Shown: positions 11,289 to 22,902 of the stretch, one piece after another
Layout of the letters: every line of letters starts with the position of its first letter
Position numbering within the stretch: position 1 is the first letter of the stretch
Assembly (NCBI GenBank): GCA_033675265.1
Contig: JAUJYZ010000309.1
Coordinates: 1-64,000 of the forward strand
Direction: 5' to 3'
Length of the DNA stretch: 64,000 nt
From: Actinostola sp. cb2023
Lineage: Eukaryota; Cnidaria; Anthozoa; Actiniaria; Actinostolidae
The notes under the pieces: generated by a model
Database searches by the model: none
Told to the model about the DNA's origin: nothing
What the model saw: the letters and a program-made list of their open reading frames with translations, nothing else
Position numbers and translations under genes: made by a program

Positions 11289-12029
11289 CTTAATATTGTG
11301 TAAACAATATGATTAAACATTAAGACCCGAGTTAATCATGCATAATTATAGTTCTTCGAACAGGTGGACAGGAAGACTTCCCTCGAACAAGAAATAAAAC
11401 AAGATAAAATACGTTTTACATAATGCAACTGTAACATTCTTAATTATAATCATGATTATAGACTATTAAGGGACTCCATCTTCTAGCTGTACTCAAGTTC
11501 TTTTCCCTTGCAGTTGACTAGACCATTTCAAATGATAAAGTCATCAGAACATTTGAGTAAATTATGCATCCATTAAAAGCTGAAAATCGCCAACTTCGCT
11601 CATTTATGTACATAACTGTAGCAGTACCTGTCAAGACTGTCATTTTAAGGACATATATACATAATTAAAATATCCAATAACACAGATGTTATAATACTAG
11701 AGACTTCATAGAGAGAGAATAGAGAGAGAGAAAATCGGACAAGCCTGTTTGTTTGTGAACTCATGTGCGTGCAAAGGATACTTAATTATATTCATCTAGA
11801 TCAGTATGAGAGACTAGAACCGATTTGAACAGGAGAACGTTTGCTATGTATCTCACTTTAAAACTACTCGCTTTGGAAATTGATTCATCATTCGCATAAT
11901 AGCCGCGAGTATGACAAGTGTGTAGCTAGATATAAATATTGAATATTTACAACTTTAGTAGTATATACATATATTTGTTTCCCTTCCCTTGGAAGAAATA
12001 GATATGCAATTCAGGCCAACTGCAATGCA
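11289..12029. other. Upstream region of the first GPCR, nothing recognised
   Basis: AT-rich sequence with a short GAGA-type stretch at 11711-11736. No gene, inverted-repeat element or family-like frame is visible. Confidence 0.4.
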
Positions 12030-12074
12030 ACTATCTATCTATCTATCTATCTACATGTATATCTATCTATCTAC
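12030..12074. repeat. (CTAT)n microsatellite upstream of GPCR 1
   Basis: Tandem ctat units with one interruption lie about 170 bp upstream of the first GPCR start. The second GPCR has the same motif in the equivalent place (16661-16683), so it belongs to the duplicated unit. Confidence 0.8.
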
Positions 12075-12132
12075 GATCAGACGGGATCTATCTAAAAAAT
12101 CCTCTCAATAAATGTCATGATCACTTCATCTT

Positions 12133-12244
12133 AGCCAATCGAAATGCAGCATTTTTCTTGTGTCATCAAGATATTATAACAAATTAAAATTACACCACCA
12201 CCAGGTTACTCTAGTTTTGCTGTCAACAGAAAAAGGTCACAACC
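12133..12244 (+). promoter_or_regulatory. CCAAT/TATA-like proximal promoter of GPCR 1
   Basis: AGCCAATCGA (12133-12142) is followed 30 bp later by tattataac, then the leader ending cacaaccATG. The order AGCCAAT-g-attttcttatgtcatc-TATA is kept at all four GPCR loci. This suggests a shared core promoter; the TATA element is weakest here. Confidence 0.55.
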
Positions 12245-13351
12245 ATGAACTACTCAGCTAACAACACCATGAATGGAGACTGCAATCATCTCCAACCTCA
12301 CAGTGACATAACACTAACTATTAAAGTAATAGCCATTGCACTGATGAGTGGATTTGGGATTGTTGGCAATATCTTTGTTATTCTACTCGCTTGTAAATAC
12401 ACTGTACGGAAAAACCTGCACCATTTGATCATCAACATGGCCGTGTCAGATACTCTTATGATCCTCATGTTGCCGTTCTATTATGTTCCTGAATTATCTA
12501 ACTACACATTATCCTTATCTACTGGTGGACTTTTGGGAGACATGTTTTGTAAGATCTGCCATTTTCTTCTCAACGTCTCCATTATGGAATCTGTGGTTTC
12601 TCTTTTGATAATCAGTATTGAACGATTCAGAGCAACCAGGCTATTTGCAAGGAGATCACGACCATACACACTAAGGCAACGCGTGGCAGTACTCGTTTGC
12701 TCCTGGTTGATTGGCATGATTCCAACAGCGTATTCTCTTTATTTTGCAGAGGTCTCAGTCAGTCAGATTGGTGTGTATATTTGTGGTTATAGAACCCCAA
12801 TTGAATTGTTTATTTTGAGCAACATTCACTTTGTGTTAATGATCATTGTGCTTTGTACAATTTTCTCATTAAGCATTCTAACTTCACGAAGACTGTTAAA
12901 ACCTCAAGCCATTGAAGCTAGTCTATCCGAAACACAAAGACAAGTATGGAAAAAACGGATAACTGCAGCAGTGCGTATGGTTTTGTGTTCATTGCTACTC
13001 TACTCGTGTTGCTGGCTTCCACATTTCATTTTCAGTCTTTTGTGGAGTCTAAGTGACGTGTTAAATACAGACATTATAGATTATTGTATCAACCAGGATA
13101 CATTAACTTTTATGACAGACATTATGCTTCCTCTTCTCAACTCTTGCTTCAGTCCTTGTATCTACATCGTTTTCTTGTCTGACTTTCGAGAAGCCGCAAA
13201 GAGAATAGTGTGTAGAACAACCAACCGAAGCGTCAACGGAAGACATTCTGTCGAACTAGAACCAGTCCAAGACAGAGAAATACAACTTGATAGAAGAAGA
13301 AGAGATTGTCAAGAATCCCAGAATACTGATCCAGGAGAAGCTACTTACTAA
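12245..13351 (+). CDS. Class A (rhodopsin-like) G protein-coupled receptor, orphan
   Basis: The 368-residue protein is a complete seven-helix receptor encoded without introns. N42 of a GN motif marks TM1 (about 25-50). MAVSD with D69 lies in TM2. C102 and C180 are placed to form the usual extracellular disulfide. IERF (125-128) stands in for the DRY motif at the end of TM3, W154 lies in TM4, CWLP (256-259) in TM6, and SPCIY (303-307) replaces NPxxY in TM7. N-glycosylation sequons occur at N2, N6 and N86. A charged C-tail of about 55 residues is rich in Arg and Glu. The start is supported by paralogs that share MNYSAN. It should sit in the plasma membrane and couple to a G protein; the ligand is unknown and I would not assign one. 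It is the most diverged of the four local copies. Confidence 0.9.
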   Translation: MNYSANNTMNGDCNHLQPHSDITLTIKVIAIALMSGFGIVGNIFVILLACKYTVRKNLHHLIINMAVSDTLMILMLPFYYVPELSNYTLSLSTGGLLGDMFCKICHFLLNVSIMESVVSLLIISIERFRATRLFARRSRPYTLRQRVAVLVCSWLIGMIPTAYSLYFAEVSVSQIGVYICGYRTPIELFILSNIHFVLMIIVLCTIFSLSILTSRRLLKPQAIEASLSETQRQVWKKRITAAVRMVLCSLLLYSCCWLPHFIFSLLWSLSDVLNTDIIDYCINQDTLTFMTDIMLPLLNSCFSPCIYIVFLSDFREAAKRIVCRTTNRSVNGRHSVELEPVQDREIQLDRRRRDCQESQNTDPGEATY

Positions 13352-13576
13352 GTAAGACAGTGGACAGTAGGAAAATACTATAGTAGATAACACCACACAA
13401 TGTAGACTGAAACTGGCAAAGCGTGCATCCAAGGCAGCACGTAAGACTGTTAATTATTGTCGATTATATTAATTGTAATTAATTTAGTCAATTTATTATC
13501 ATCATTATTTTGTATCTACACCTGCACTTGCTTATTAATTTATGTATTTTTATATTAGCACAGCACGTCACGACAT

Positions 13577-13982
13577 TCGCACGATACGCAATGAGGGTTC
13601 ATCATGTATTTCAAAACTCATAAGACAAAAAAAATATGATTATTATAGCTGGAAAGAGCTCATTGAAATTAGTAAAAATGTGAAGTTTGGAAAAGATCGC
13701 TTCACAACTTGCGATCGAAGATATGAATTTTCAAAAATCGAAATTTTATATGAAAACCTTTGGAAATTTACGCTGGTAGGCAACTCTTGCCTCCAACAAA
13801 GGTTTTCAAACAAAATGTCGATTTTTGAAAAATCATATCTTCGCAATTTGTGAAGCGATCTTTTTCAAACTTCACATTTGTAATAATTTCAACGAGCTCT
13901 TTCCAGCTATGATAATCATTTGTTAGTCCTATGTCTCCTATAAGTTTTGAAATTACGTGATAAACCCAGATTGTCCGTGCGC
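13577..13982. repeat. ~400-bp foldback element
   Basis: tagctggaaagagctcattg..tgtgaagtttgg and aagatcgcttcacaa (left) recur as the reverse complement at 13830-13920, and the outer arms reach 13982. Both strands of the palindrome give open frames of 67 and 103 codons that are by-products of its symmetry. Most likely a foldback DNA element. Confidence 0.75.
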
Positions 13983-14185
13983 GCGCTCTTATTGAGACGC
14001 ACTTGATACAATAAAATGTCCAAAACTCGCCGAGCTCGTGATTCCACTTGAGTTTTGAATATTTTATGGCGTCAAGTGTGTGTCAATAAGAGTAGATGGA
14101 CCACTATGCTTCCCACACTCTATTTCTGTGGTGGACCGGCTTGTGTCATATTAGATCGGAAGGGTACAATCGCTGGATCCCCCTT

Positions 14186-14500
14186 TAAGACCAAGTCTCA
14201 ACATCCAATCAGACTTTATGCGTGAAACATTATGCAAATTTCGAAATAAACTCCCAACATTTACAAGCTTAGAACAATTGTTTTGAACCGTTCATCTGGC
14301 TCACTATCGCTTGGGTGTCAACACCGTGCACATAGCCATAACAGCCATAATTCTTATGTTAATTTGCAAACGCTTTAAGACTATTATTCATTGAATTTCT
14401 CGTCACTTCACCTTGATAATGGCGTCATGATGACTCCGAAACGTCGGTCTTTATATATTTTGTCATATATTTTTGACTGTCTATGTATGAGCAAATCATT
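14186..14500 (+). mobile_element. 3' terminal fragment of a Penelope-like element
   Basis: This stretch matches the complement of 47215-47420 block by block (aagactattattcattgaat, cacttcaccttgataatgg, gactccgaaacgtcggtc). At 47 kb the same block adjoins a recognisable GIY-YIG remnant of a Penelope-like element. Only the non-coding terminal part is left here. Confidence 0.6.
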
Positions 14501-14507
14501 TTTCATC

Positions 14508-14540
14508 ATTATTATTATTATTTTTATTATTATTATTATA

Positions 14541-14633
<93 letters not shown>

Positions 14634-14750
14634 TTTGCTTATATTACATTATTCATATTTATTGTTTGTATTTTAATATATTTGAAGAGTCCAAGTATAT
14701 ATATATTGTTTATATTTTAATAACATTAGTCAAGTGAACATTATTATTAC

Positions 14751-14790
<40 letters not shown>
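14508..14790. repeat. Two (ATT)n microsatellites
   Basis: Runs of att at 14508-14632 (about 40 units) and 14739-14790 are separated by a unique AT-rich spacer. Confidence 0.85.
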
Positions 14791-14867
14791 ATAATAACAA
14801 TTATAATAATTAATAATTATTCATATTTATTGTTTGTATTTTAATATCATTAGTTAATTGTTATTGA

Positions 14868-14964
14868 ACAATCCAAGCGATCATTTTAAATTTTGTAAAT
14901 AAGGATTTTTATCTATTTTTCTATCTCTTATTTGTAATTTGTTTTGAGGAATAAAGTTATTTAA

Positions 14965-15019
<55 letters not shown>

Positions 15020-15020
15020 T
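14868..15020 (+). mobile_element. LINE-like 3' end with (ATT)n tail
   Basis: gaacaatccaagcgatc..atctcttatttgtaatttgtttt and then an att tail match, in the opposite orientation, 48478-48610. A shared 3' segment that always ends in ATT repeats is typical of non-LTR retrotransposon or SINE tails. No coding part remains. Confidence 0.55.
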
Positions 15021-15129
15021 GAAATTCAACTGAAAACTGCACTGAGAACAATATACTATTTATCACAAAAGGCAAAGGAAAATTATTGTAGGAAAATGAA
15101 AAGATGTTACTAGTCAAATGAATTGTTAT

Positions 15130-15640
15130 CCTTTTTATCGCGTTTATGTCCAAATACCGAATGTGCGGCAGCTGTGCAATGTTTGATGATGATGAAACAA
15201 TACCGAACTGTTTATTATTATTTTAACTGTGATGGTTTTAAATTTCCATTTCAATCTTCTCTCAGTACTCAAATAAAAAATAAAAAATACATAGATCTGA
15301 ATGATGGTTTTCTCGTCTAATTTGACATTAATTATATCTCCTGTCAGTGTTGTTCAAAAACCCTATGGCTTCGAGATTTGCCGGATAAGAAAAGATTGTG
15401 TGACAACACTGTGTCTCTAGACAGAATAACAACTGCAAACCAGTCAATCAGATTGCGAGATATTATAGTTATAGTATTTTATATTTATATTTATATATTA
15501 ATTAGGGCTCCCATTGATAGCAGTATGTTTTGTTACTGAAGGGAATACCCTGTTTAAATAAAGGTTTTCATTCATTCATTCATTCACTCTCAAGTGTTGT
15601 AAAATATCCTATTTCAAACCTCTTGATAAACAGGTGTTTT
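15130..15640 (+). repeat. Downstream part of the duplicated GPCR unit
   Basis: Positions 15220-15315 (gtgatggtttt..aaatttccatttcaatctt; atagatctgaatgatgg) match the complement of 44655-44750 and 54360-54475. Positions 15345-15640 (aaccctatggcttcgagat; aatcagattgcgaga; atttcaaacctcttga) match the complement of 43120-43290 and 53625-53780. The GPCR 1 locus therefore shares its downstream sequence with GPCR 3 and 4. Confidence 0.7.
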
Positions 15641-15849
15641 TGAGCTAAAACATCGCCCTTTTACTAATTTCGAGCTGCTATATTCATTTCTGGAGTTCAT
15701 TTTGACACTGCTATTCCATTTATGGGAGTTAGGGTCACGTGACCTCTTAGTGCAAGTCGCCTATTGGACAGCTTTCATAGAACTCGAGTAAGAGGATATT
15801 TTTTTACAAACTTGAATCAACATCACAGGTAAAGGCTTAACTTTATCTG

Positions 15850-16285
15850 TGTTTTTTTTTTCTTTTGATCATTTCTTAACTCATTGTCTATTGTTTTTTT
15901 ACTGGCTTCACAGCAGTAGCTACCTGCAGTCCTAGACTGCCTATTTTTTATTTGGAGTCGTCAATTGGAAACTGATTTCATTTTTGTTCCTGTCCGAAAT
16001 TGTCAGATGAAGTGAAGTTTTAGCATAAATATTTATTACAACTATGCGAACGGACAACGTATATTACTATTTTGATTATTTTTAATGTTGAATTAAAAAA
16101 AGTTGTGTTTGGTTTTTCGAATCCTACCTTACGTTATTCATTATTAATAGTTCTCCGTATGATTACCTCTTAGTCTAGTTCAGTTTCAAACTTTCATTGG
16201 AAATGTCGTGTTTGGTATTCTCTGCTGTTGGTTGTGAATTCGCCCATTCATGTAGAACCGAGTTTTTAATTATCTTGCAATTAAT
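15850..16285 (+). repeat. Upstream part of the duplicated GPCR unit (GPCR 2)
   Basis: Landmarks such as ggcttcacagcagtagct, taaatatttattacaact, ttcgaatcctaccttacg and aatgtcgtgtttggtattc recur in reverse order and complement at 58030-58800, upstream of GPCR 4. A remnant lies at 49350-49412, upstream of GPCR 3. This places the boundary between the GPCR 1 and GPCR 2 units near 15.8 kb. Confidence 0.75.
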
Positions 16286-16287
16286 TA

Positions 16288-16450
<163 letters not shown>

Positions 16451-16459
16451 AACAATTGT

Positions 16460-16687
16460 TTGTTGATGGATTCTGTTTCGTCAATGAGACTTGATCACCA
16501 AGCGCCATGTTCACCATCATTGACACTACATTTTGCAATAACAACAACATTTGTATTGCTACATTTAAAAACAATTAATTCAGTTGACATTTATACTAAA
16601 AAAATGATTACCAAAACTCTCATTAAACAATTAATATAGGAATAAATGAATCAATGTCATTATCTATCTATCTATCTATCTAACGTA
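16460..16687 (+). repeat. Conserved distal upstream block of the GPCR unit, with (CTAT)n
   Basis: gattctgtttcgtcaatgag, aagcgccatgttcaccatc and ttggtaatc-type blocks recur inverted at 48055-48250 and 56530-56730, upstream of GPCR 3 and 4. A (tatc)n tract at 16661-16683 lies directly before the proximal promoter. Confidence 0.7.
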
Positions 16688-16777
16688 AGCCAATCGAATT
16701 GCTGTATTTTTCTTATGTCATCCTGTTATAAACTACGCCACTGTTGGGTTTACTTCAGTTTTGAAGAGACCACGACC
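16688..16777 (+). promoter_or_regulatory. CCAAT/TATA-like proximal promoter of GPCR 2
   Basis: AGCCAATCGA (16688-16697) precedes gttataaactacgccactg (TATA box at about 16727) and the leader gggtttacttcagttttgaa. The block is nearly identical to those of GPCR 3 and 4, although the gene it serves is dead. Confidence 0.6.
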
Positions 16778-17628
16778 ATGAACTTAGCTACTCAGCTAAC
16801 GGCACCATGTATGGAGATTGCAAGTATCTCCAACCTGATAGTGACTTTACACGAACTGTTAAAGTAATAGCTTTCTCACTGTTGAGAGGATTTGGGGTTT
16901 TTGGCAACATCTTTGTCATTCTACTCGCTTGTAAATACACTGTACGGAAAAACCTGCATCATTTGATCATCAACATGGCCGTGTCAGATACTATTGTGAT
17001 ACTTACCATGCCGCTTCAGTTTGTTACGTCTGAACTATCATTGGTCACCAGTGTCTTGAGCGAAATCATTTGCAAGACTGCAGTATTTGTTTTTTATCTC
17101 TCAGCCACCGAATCGCTGTTAATTCTTTTGATAATCAGCATTGAACGATTCAAAGCAACCAGGCTATTTGCAAGGAGATTACAGCCATATACACTAAAAC
17201 AACGCGTGACAGTACTCGCTTCTTCATGGTTGATTGCCTTATTCCTAACAGCGTATCATCTTTATTTTGCAAATATCTTCAACTATACCGCGTTCGGCAA
17301 TTTTTGTGGTAGTCCAAACCTTTTTGAAGTGGCAATGTTGACAGACATTTACTTTTCTTTAGTGATCTTTGTGTTTTGTACAATTTTATCGCTAAGCATT
17401 CTAACTTCACGAACGCTGTTGAAACCTCAAGCGATTGATGTCAGTCTTCCCGAAGCACAAAGACAAGCACGGAAAAAACGGATTACTGCAGCAGTGCGTA
17501 TGGTTTTGTGTTCATTGCTACTCTACTCGTGTTGCTGGCTTCCATATATCATTTTCTATTCTATATGGACAATTAGTGTCACTTTCAAGATAGGATACAG
17601 TGCTATTTCTGTCTGTCTCGACTGGTCG
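16778..17628 (+). pseudogene. Class A GPCR, truncated in TM7 by the satellite array
   Basis: The sequence is closely related to GPCR 3 and 4 from TM1 to TM6 (GN in TM1, MAVSD, SIERF, the TM4 tryptophan, CCWLP in TM6). The original ATG at 16778 is followed after two codons by a five-base insertion (ttagc), which throws the start out of frame. An internal ATG at 16807 could still open TM1-TM6. Homology stops at SVCLDWS in the linker to TM7 (about 17628), where 183-bp satellite begins; the frame ends four codons later (FFKK-stop). TM7 with its SPCIY motif and the C-tail are gone and are not found beyond the satellite. A receptor without TM7 is not expected to function. Apart from these lesions the frame is intact, so inactivation looks recent. 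Confidence 0.85.
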
Positions 17629-19219
17629 TTCTTCAAAAAATGACATTGATCAAGATTCTAAGCACCTGGAACAAATAGTAGGGCCAAAAATGAGAAACAC
17701 ACGATTTGTGCCATACATTTACTGTAATGAAATTGCTGCGCCATGTATTAATTTTGATACAACCGTCTCCAAAGTCGTAGATTGTCCAGATTTTTTGACG
17801 CACAATTCATGGCTTTCTTCAAAAAATGACATTGGTAAACATTCTAAGCACCTGGAACAACTAGTAGGGCCAAAAATTAGAAACACACGATTTCTGCCAT
17901 ACATTTACTGTAATGAAATTGCTGCGCCATGTATTTCTGATGGAACCATCTCTGAATTCGTGAAATGTCCAGATTTTTGGACGTACCATCCTTGGCTTTC
18001 TTCAAAAAATGACATTGATCAAGATTCTAAGCACCTGGAACAACTAGTAGGGCCAAAAATGAGAAACACACGATTTGTGCCATACATTTACTGTAATGAA
18101 ATTGCTGCGCCATGTATTTCTGATGGAAACATCTCTGAATTCGTTAAATGTCCAGATTTTTTGACGTACAATCCTTGGCTTTCTTCAAAAAAATGACATT
18201 GTTCAAGATTCTACGCAACTGGAACAAATAGTATGGCCAAAAATTAGAAACACACGATTTCTGCCATACATTTACTGTAATGAAATTGCTGCGCCATGTA
18301 TTTCTGATGGAGCCATCTCTGAATTCGTTAAATGTCCAGAATTTTTGAGGTACAATCCTTGGCTTTCTTCAAAAAAATGACATTGTTCAAGTTTCTAAGC
18401 AACTGGAACAAATAGTAGGGCCAAAAATTAGAAACACACGATTTCTGCCATACATTTACTGTAATGAAATTGCTGCGCCATGTATTTCTGATGGAACCAT
18501 CTCTGAATTCGTTAAATGTCCACATTTTTTGACGTACAATCCTTGACTTTCTTCAAAAAATAAGATTAGAAAAGATTCGCAGCTGCAACATCATCTAATA
18601 AGTCGAAAAATTAGTAAAATCGATTTCTCCCATACATTTACTGTATTCAAATTTGTTACGTTATGCAATTTTGATACAACCTTCTCCAAAGTCGTAGATT
18701 GTCCAGATTTTTTGACGTACAATCCTTGGCTTTCTTGAAAAAATGACATTGGTAAAGATTCTAAGCACCTGGAACAAATAGTAGGGCCAAAAATGAGAAA
18801 CACACGATTTATGCCATACATTTACTGTAATGAAATTGCTGCGCCATGTATTTCTGATGGAACCATCTCTGAATTCGTTAAATGTCCAGAATTTTTGACG
18901 TACAATCCTTGACTTTCTTCAAAAAATAAGATTAGAAAAGATTCTGAGCTGCAACATCATCTAGTAAGGAAAAAAATTAATAAAATCGATTTCTCCCATA
19001 CATTTACTGTATTCAAATTTGTTTCGTTATGCAATTTTGATACAACCTTCTCCAAAGTCGTAGATTGTCCAGATTTTTTGACGTACAATCCTTGGCTTTC
19101 TACAAAAAATGACATTGGTAAAGATTCTAAGCACCTGGAACAATCAGTAGGGCCAAAAATTAGAAACACATGATTTCTGCCATACATTTACTGTAATGAA
19201 ATTGCTGCGCCATGTATTT

Positions 19220-19956
19220 GTATAGGTAATAGCATGGTTTGTAGTGATATTTGGGATAAATACCACGAGTGATATTTCAAAATTGTTAACAAAATTTCAC
19301 GAGCCTCCGGCGAGTGAAATTTGTGACAATTTTGAAATATCACGAGTGGTATTTATCCCAAATATCACGTACAAACCATGCTATTATTTGTTTATACCAC
19401 TATCTGAAAAATAGGTTTGCAAGCAACAGCTAGTAGTAGTAGTAGTACACGCTCGACTGAACTAACACAACACAGCAGTCAGCTGTGAATAAAACATAGC
19501 AAATCTGTGTTCTTATGACGATCGTTTTTCGAAGTCAGACAAAGAATGAAAACAGAGTAAAAAGTGATCTAGGCTTCATTTATTACCTTTTGTAGTGATC
19601 TTTCTTTGATTTTGACAATGGCTAAAAACACATCACTCAATCGTCAATCTTATATCGATCGTTTTCCGCTGCCTTCTGCAGAGTCATCCAAAGAAAAGCT
19701 TCTTGAAATGCTAAAACATCGTCCATGTGTATGTACGTTTGGCTTTTGGTGCTTTTGGGACTTGTTTATGGTTCATTTTTTGTCTTTTAGCAGCTGAAAA
19801 TATCCTTTGGTTTCGTCCGCCATTTTGTTTGAACCATGAGGCAGAAGGGTGGTTACCATGGAAACTGTAATTTTCACATGTGGTATTGCAAATTACGCTG
19901 AAATACCACTGCTCTCAACCAATCAAATCGCTGAAATTTTTCAGATAGTGGTATAA
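19220..19956 (+). mobile_element. Passenger element, copy 1 in the satellite
   Basis: The insertion splits a type A monomer between gccatgtattt and ctgatggaacc. Its left part (19226-19388) is a hairpin with about 80-bp arms (agcatggtttg..aaataccac and complement) around cctccgg. Its right part is bounded by tataccactatctgaaaaat (19393) and the exact complement ending at 19955. A frame starting MAKNTSLNRQSYIDRF at 19618 is followed by a donor-like gtatgt and, 60 bp later, by an acceptor-like ttttgtcttttag. It looks like a captured 5' exon or a remnant of an element gene; I do not recognise the protein. Confidence 0.75.
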
Positions 19957-22161
19957 CTGATGGAACCATCTCTGAATTCGTGAAATGTCCAGATTTTTTG
20001 ACGTACAATCCTTGGCTTTCTTCAAAAAATAAGATTAGAAAAGATTCGCAGCTGCTACATCATCTAGTAAGGCGAAAAAATAGTAAAAACGATTTTCTGC
20101 CATACATTTGCTGTATGGAAATTGCGGCGCCATGTATTTTTGATACAACAATCTCGAAAGTCGTTGATTGTCCAGATTTTTTGACGTACAATCCTTGGCT
20201 TTCTTGAAAAAATGACATTGGTAAAGATTCTAAGCACCTGGAACAAATAGTAGGGCCAAAAATGAGAAACGTACACGATTTCTGCCATACATTTACTGTA
20301 ATGAAATTGCTGCGCCATGTATTTCTGATGGAACCATCTCTGAATTCGTGAAATGTCCAGATTTTTTGACGTACAATCCTTGGCTTGGCTTTCTTCAAAA
20401 AAATGACATTGTTCAAGTTTCTAAGCAACTGGAACAAATAGTAGGGCCAAAAATTAGAAACACACGATTTCTGCCATACATTTACTGTAATGAAATTGCT
20501 GCGCCATGTATTTCTGATGGAACCATCTCTGAATTCGTTAAATGTCCACATTTTTTGAAGTACAATCCTTGACTTTCTTCAAAAAATAAGATTAGAAAAG
20601 ATTCGCAGCTGCTACATCATCTAGTAAGGCGAAAAATTAGTAAAATCGATTTCTCCAATACATTTATTGTATTCAAATTTGTTACGTTATGCAATTTTGA
20701 TACAACCTTCTCCAAAGTCGTAGATTGTCCAGATTTTTTGACGTACAATCCTTCGCTTTCTTGAAAAAATGACATTGGTAAAGATTCTAAGCACCTGGAA
20801 CAACTAGTAGGGCCAAAAATTAGAAACACACGATTTCTGCCATACATTTACTGTAATGAAATTGCTGCGCCATGTATTTCTGATGGAACCATCTCTGAAT
20901 TCGTGAAATGTCCAGATTTTTTGACGTACAATCCTTGGCTTTCTACAAAAAATGACAATGTTCAAGAATCTAAGCAACTGGAACACATAGTAGGCCAAAA
21001 ATTAGAAACACACGATTTCTGCCATACATTTACTGTAATGAAATTGCTGCGCCATGTATTTCTGATGGAACCATCTCTGAATTCGTTATATGTCCACATT
21101 TTTTGACGTACAATCCTTGACTTTCTTCAAAAAATAAGATTAGAAAAGATTCGCAGCTGCTACATCATCTAGTAAGGCGAAAAAATAGTAAAAACGATTT
21201 TCTGCCATACATTTGCTGTATGGAAATTGCGGCGCCATGTATTTTTGATACAACAATCTCGAAAGTCGTTGATTGTCCAGATTTTTTGACGTACAATCCT
21301 TGGCTTTCTTCAAAAAATAAGATTAGAAAAGATTCTGAGCTGCTACATCATCTAGTAAGGCGAAAAATTAGTAAAATCGATTTCTCCCATACATTTACTG
21401 TATTCAAATTTGTTAAGTTATGCAATTTTGATACAACATTCTCCAAAGTCGTAGATTGTCCAGATTTTTTGACGTACAATCCTTGGCTTTCTTGAAAAAA
21501 TGACATTGGTAAAGATTCTAAGCACCTGGAACAACTAGTAGGCCAAAAAAAAATTAGAAACACACGATTTCTGCCATACATTTACTGTAATGAAATTGCT
21601 GCGCCATGTATTTCTGATGGAACCATCTCTGAATTCGTTAAATGTCCAGAATTTTTGAGGTACAATCCTTGGCTTTGTTGAAAAAATGACATTGGTAAAG
21701 ATTCTAAGCACCTGGAACAAATAGTAGGCCAAAAATTAGAAACACACGATTTATACCATACATTTACTGTAATGAAATTGCTGCGCCATGTATTTCTGAT
21801 GGAACCATCTCTGAATTCGTTAAATGTCCAGAATTTTTGACGTACAATCCTTGACTTTCTTCAAAAAATAAGATTAGAAAAGATTCTGAGCTGCAACATC
21901 ATCTAGTAAGGCGAAAAATTAATAAAATCGATTTCTCCCATACATTTACTGTATTCAAATTTGTTTCGTTATGCAATTTTGATACAACCTTCTCCAAAGT
22001 CGTAGATTGTCCAGATTTTTTGACGTACAATCCTTGGCTTTCTACAAAAAATGACATTGGTAAAGATTCTAAGCACCTGGAACAATCAGTAGGGCCAAAA
22101 ATTAGAAACACATGATTTCTGCCATACATTTACTGTAATGAAATTGCTGCGCCATGTATTT

Positions 22162-22902
22162 GTATAGGTAATAGCATGGTTTGTAGTGATATTTGGGATA
22201 AATACCACGAGTGATATTTCAAAATTGTTAACAAAATTTCACGAGCCTCCGGCGAGTGAAATTTGTGACAATTTTGAAATATCACGAGTGGTATTTATCC
22301 CAAATATCACGTACAAACCATGCTATTATTTGTTTATACCACTATCTGAAAAATAGGTTTGCAAGCAACAGCTAGTAGTAGTAGTAGTACACGCTCGACT
22401 GAACTAACACAACACAGCAGTCAGCTGTGAATAAAACATAGCAAATCTGTGTTCTTATGACGATCGTTTTTCGAAGTCAGACAAAGAATGAAAACAGAGT
22501 AAAAAGTGATCTAGGCTTCATTTATTACCTTTTGTAGTGATCTTTCTTTGATTTTGACAATGGCTAAAAACACATCACTCAATCGTCAATCTTATATCGA
22601 TCGTTTTCCGCTGCCTTCTGCAGAGTCATCCAAAGAAAAGCTTCTTGAAATGCTAAAACATCGTCCATGTGTATGTACGTTTGGCTTTTGGTGCTTTTGG
22701 GACTTGTTTATGGTTCATTTTTTGTCTTTCTTTTAGCAGCTGAAAATATCCTTTGGTTTCGTCCGCCATTTTGTTTGAACCATGAGGCAGAAGGGTGGTT
22801 ACCATGGAAACTGTAATTTTCACATGTGGTATTGCAAATTACGCTGAAATACCACTGCTCTCAACCAATCAAATCGCTGAAATTTTTCAGATAGTGGTAT
22901 AA
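22162..22902 (+). mobile_element. Passenger element, copy 2 in the satellite
   Basis: Same insertion site and sequence as the copy at 19220, with a four-base gain (tctttctttt) near 22730. Its position 2942 bp further on equals the higher-order period. Confidence 0.75.

Noticed and set aside
14391..14737. Open frames of 84-109 codons rich in Ile or Tyr
   Set aside because: They are translations of an ATT microsatellite.
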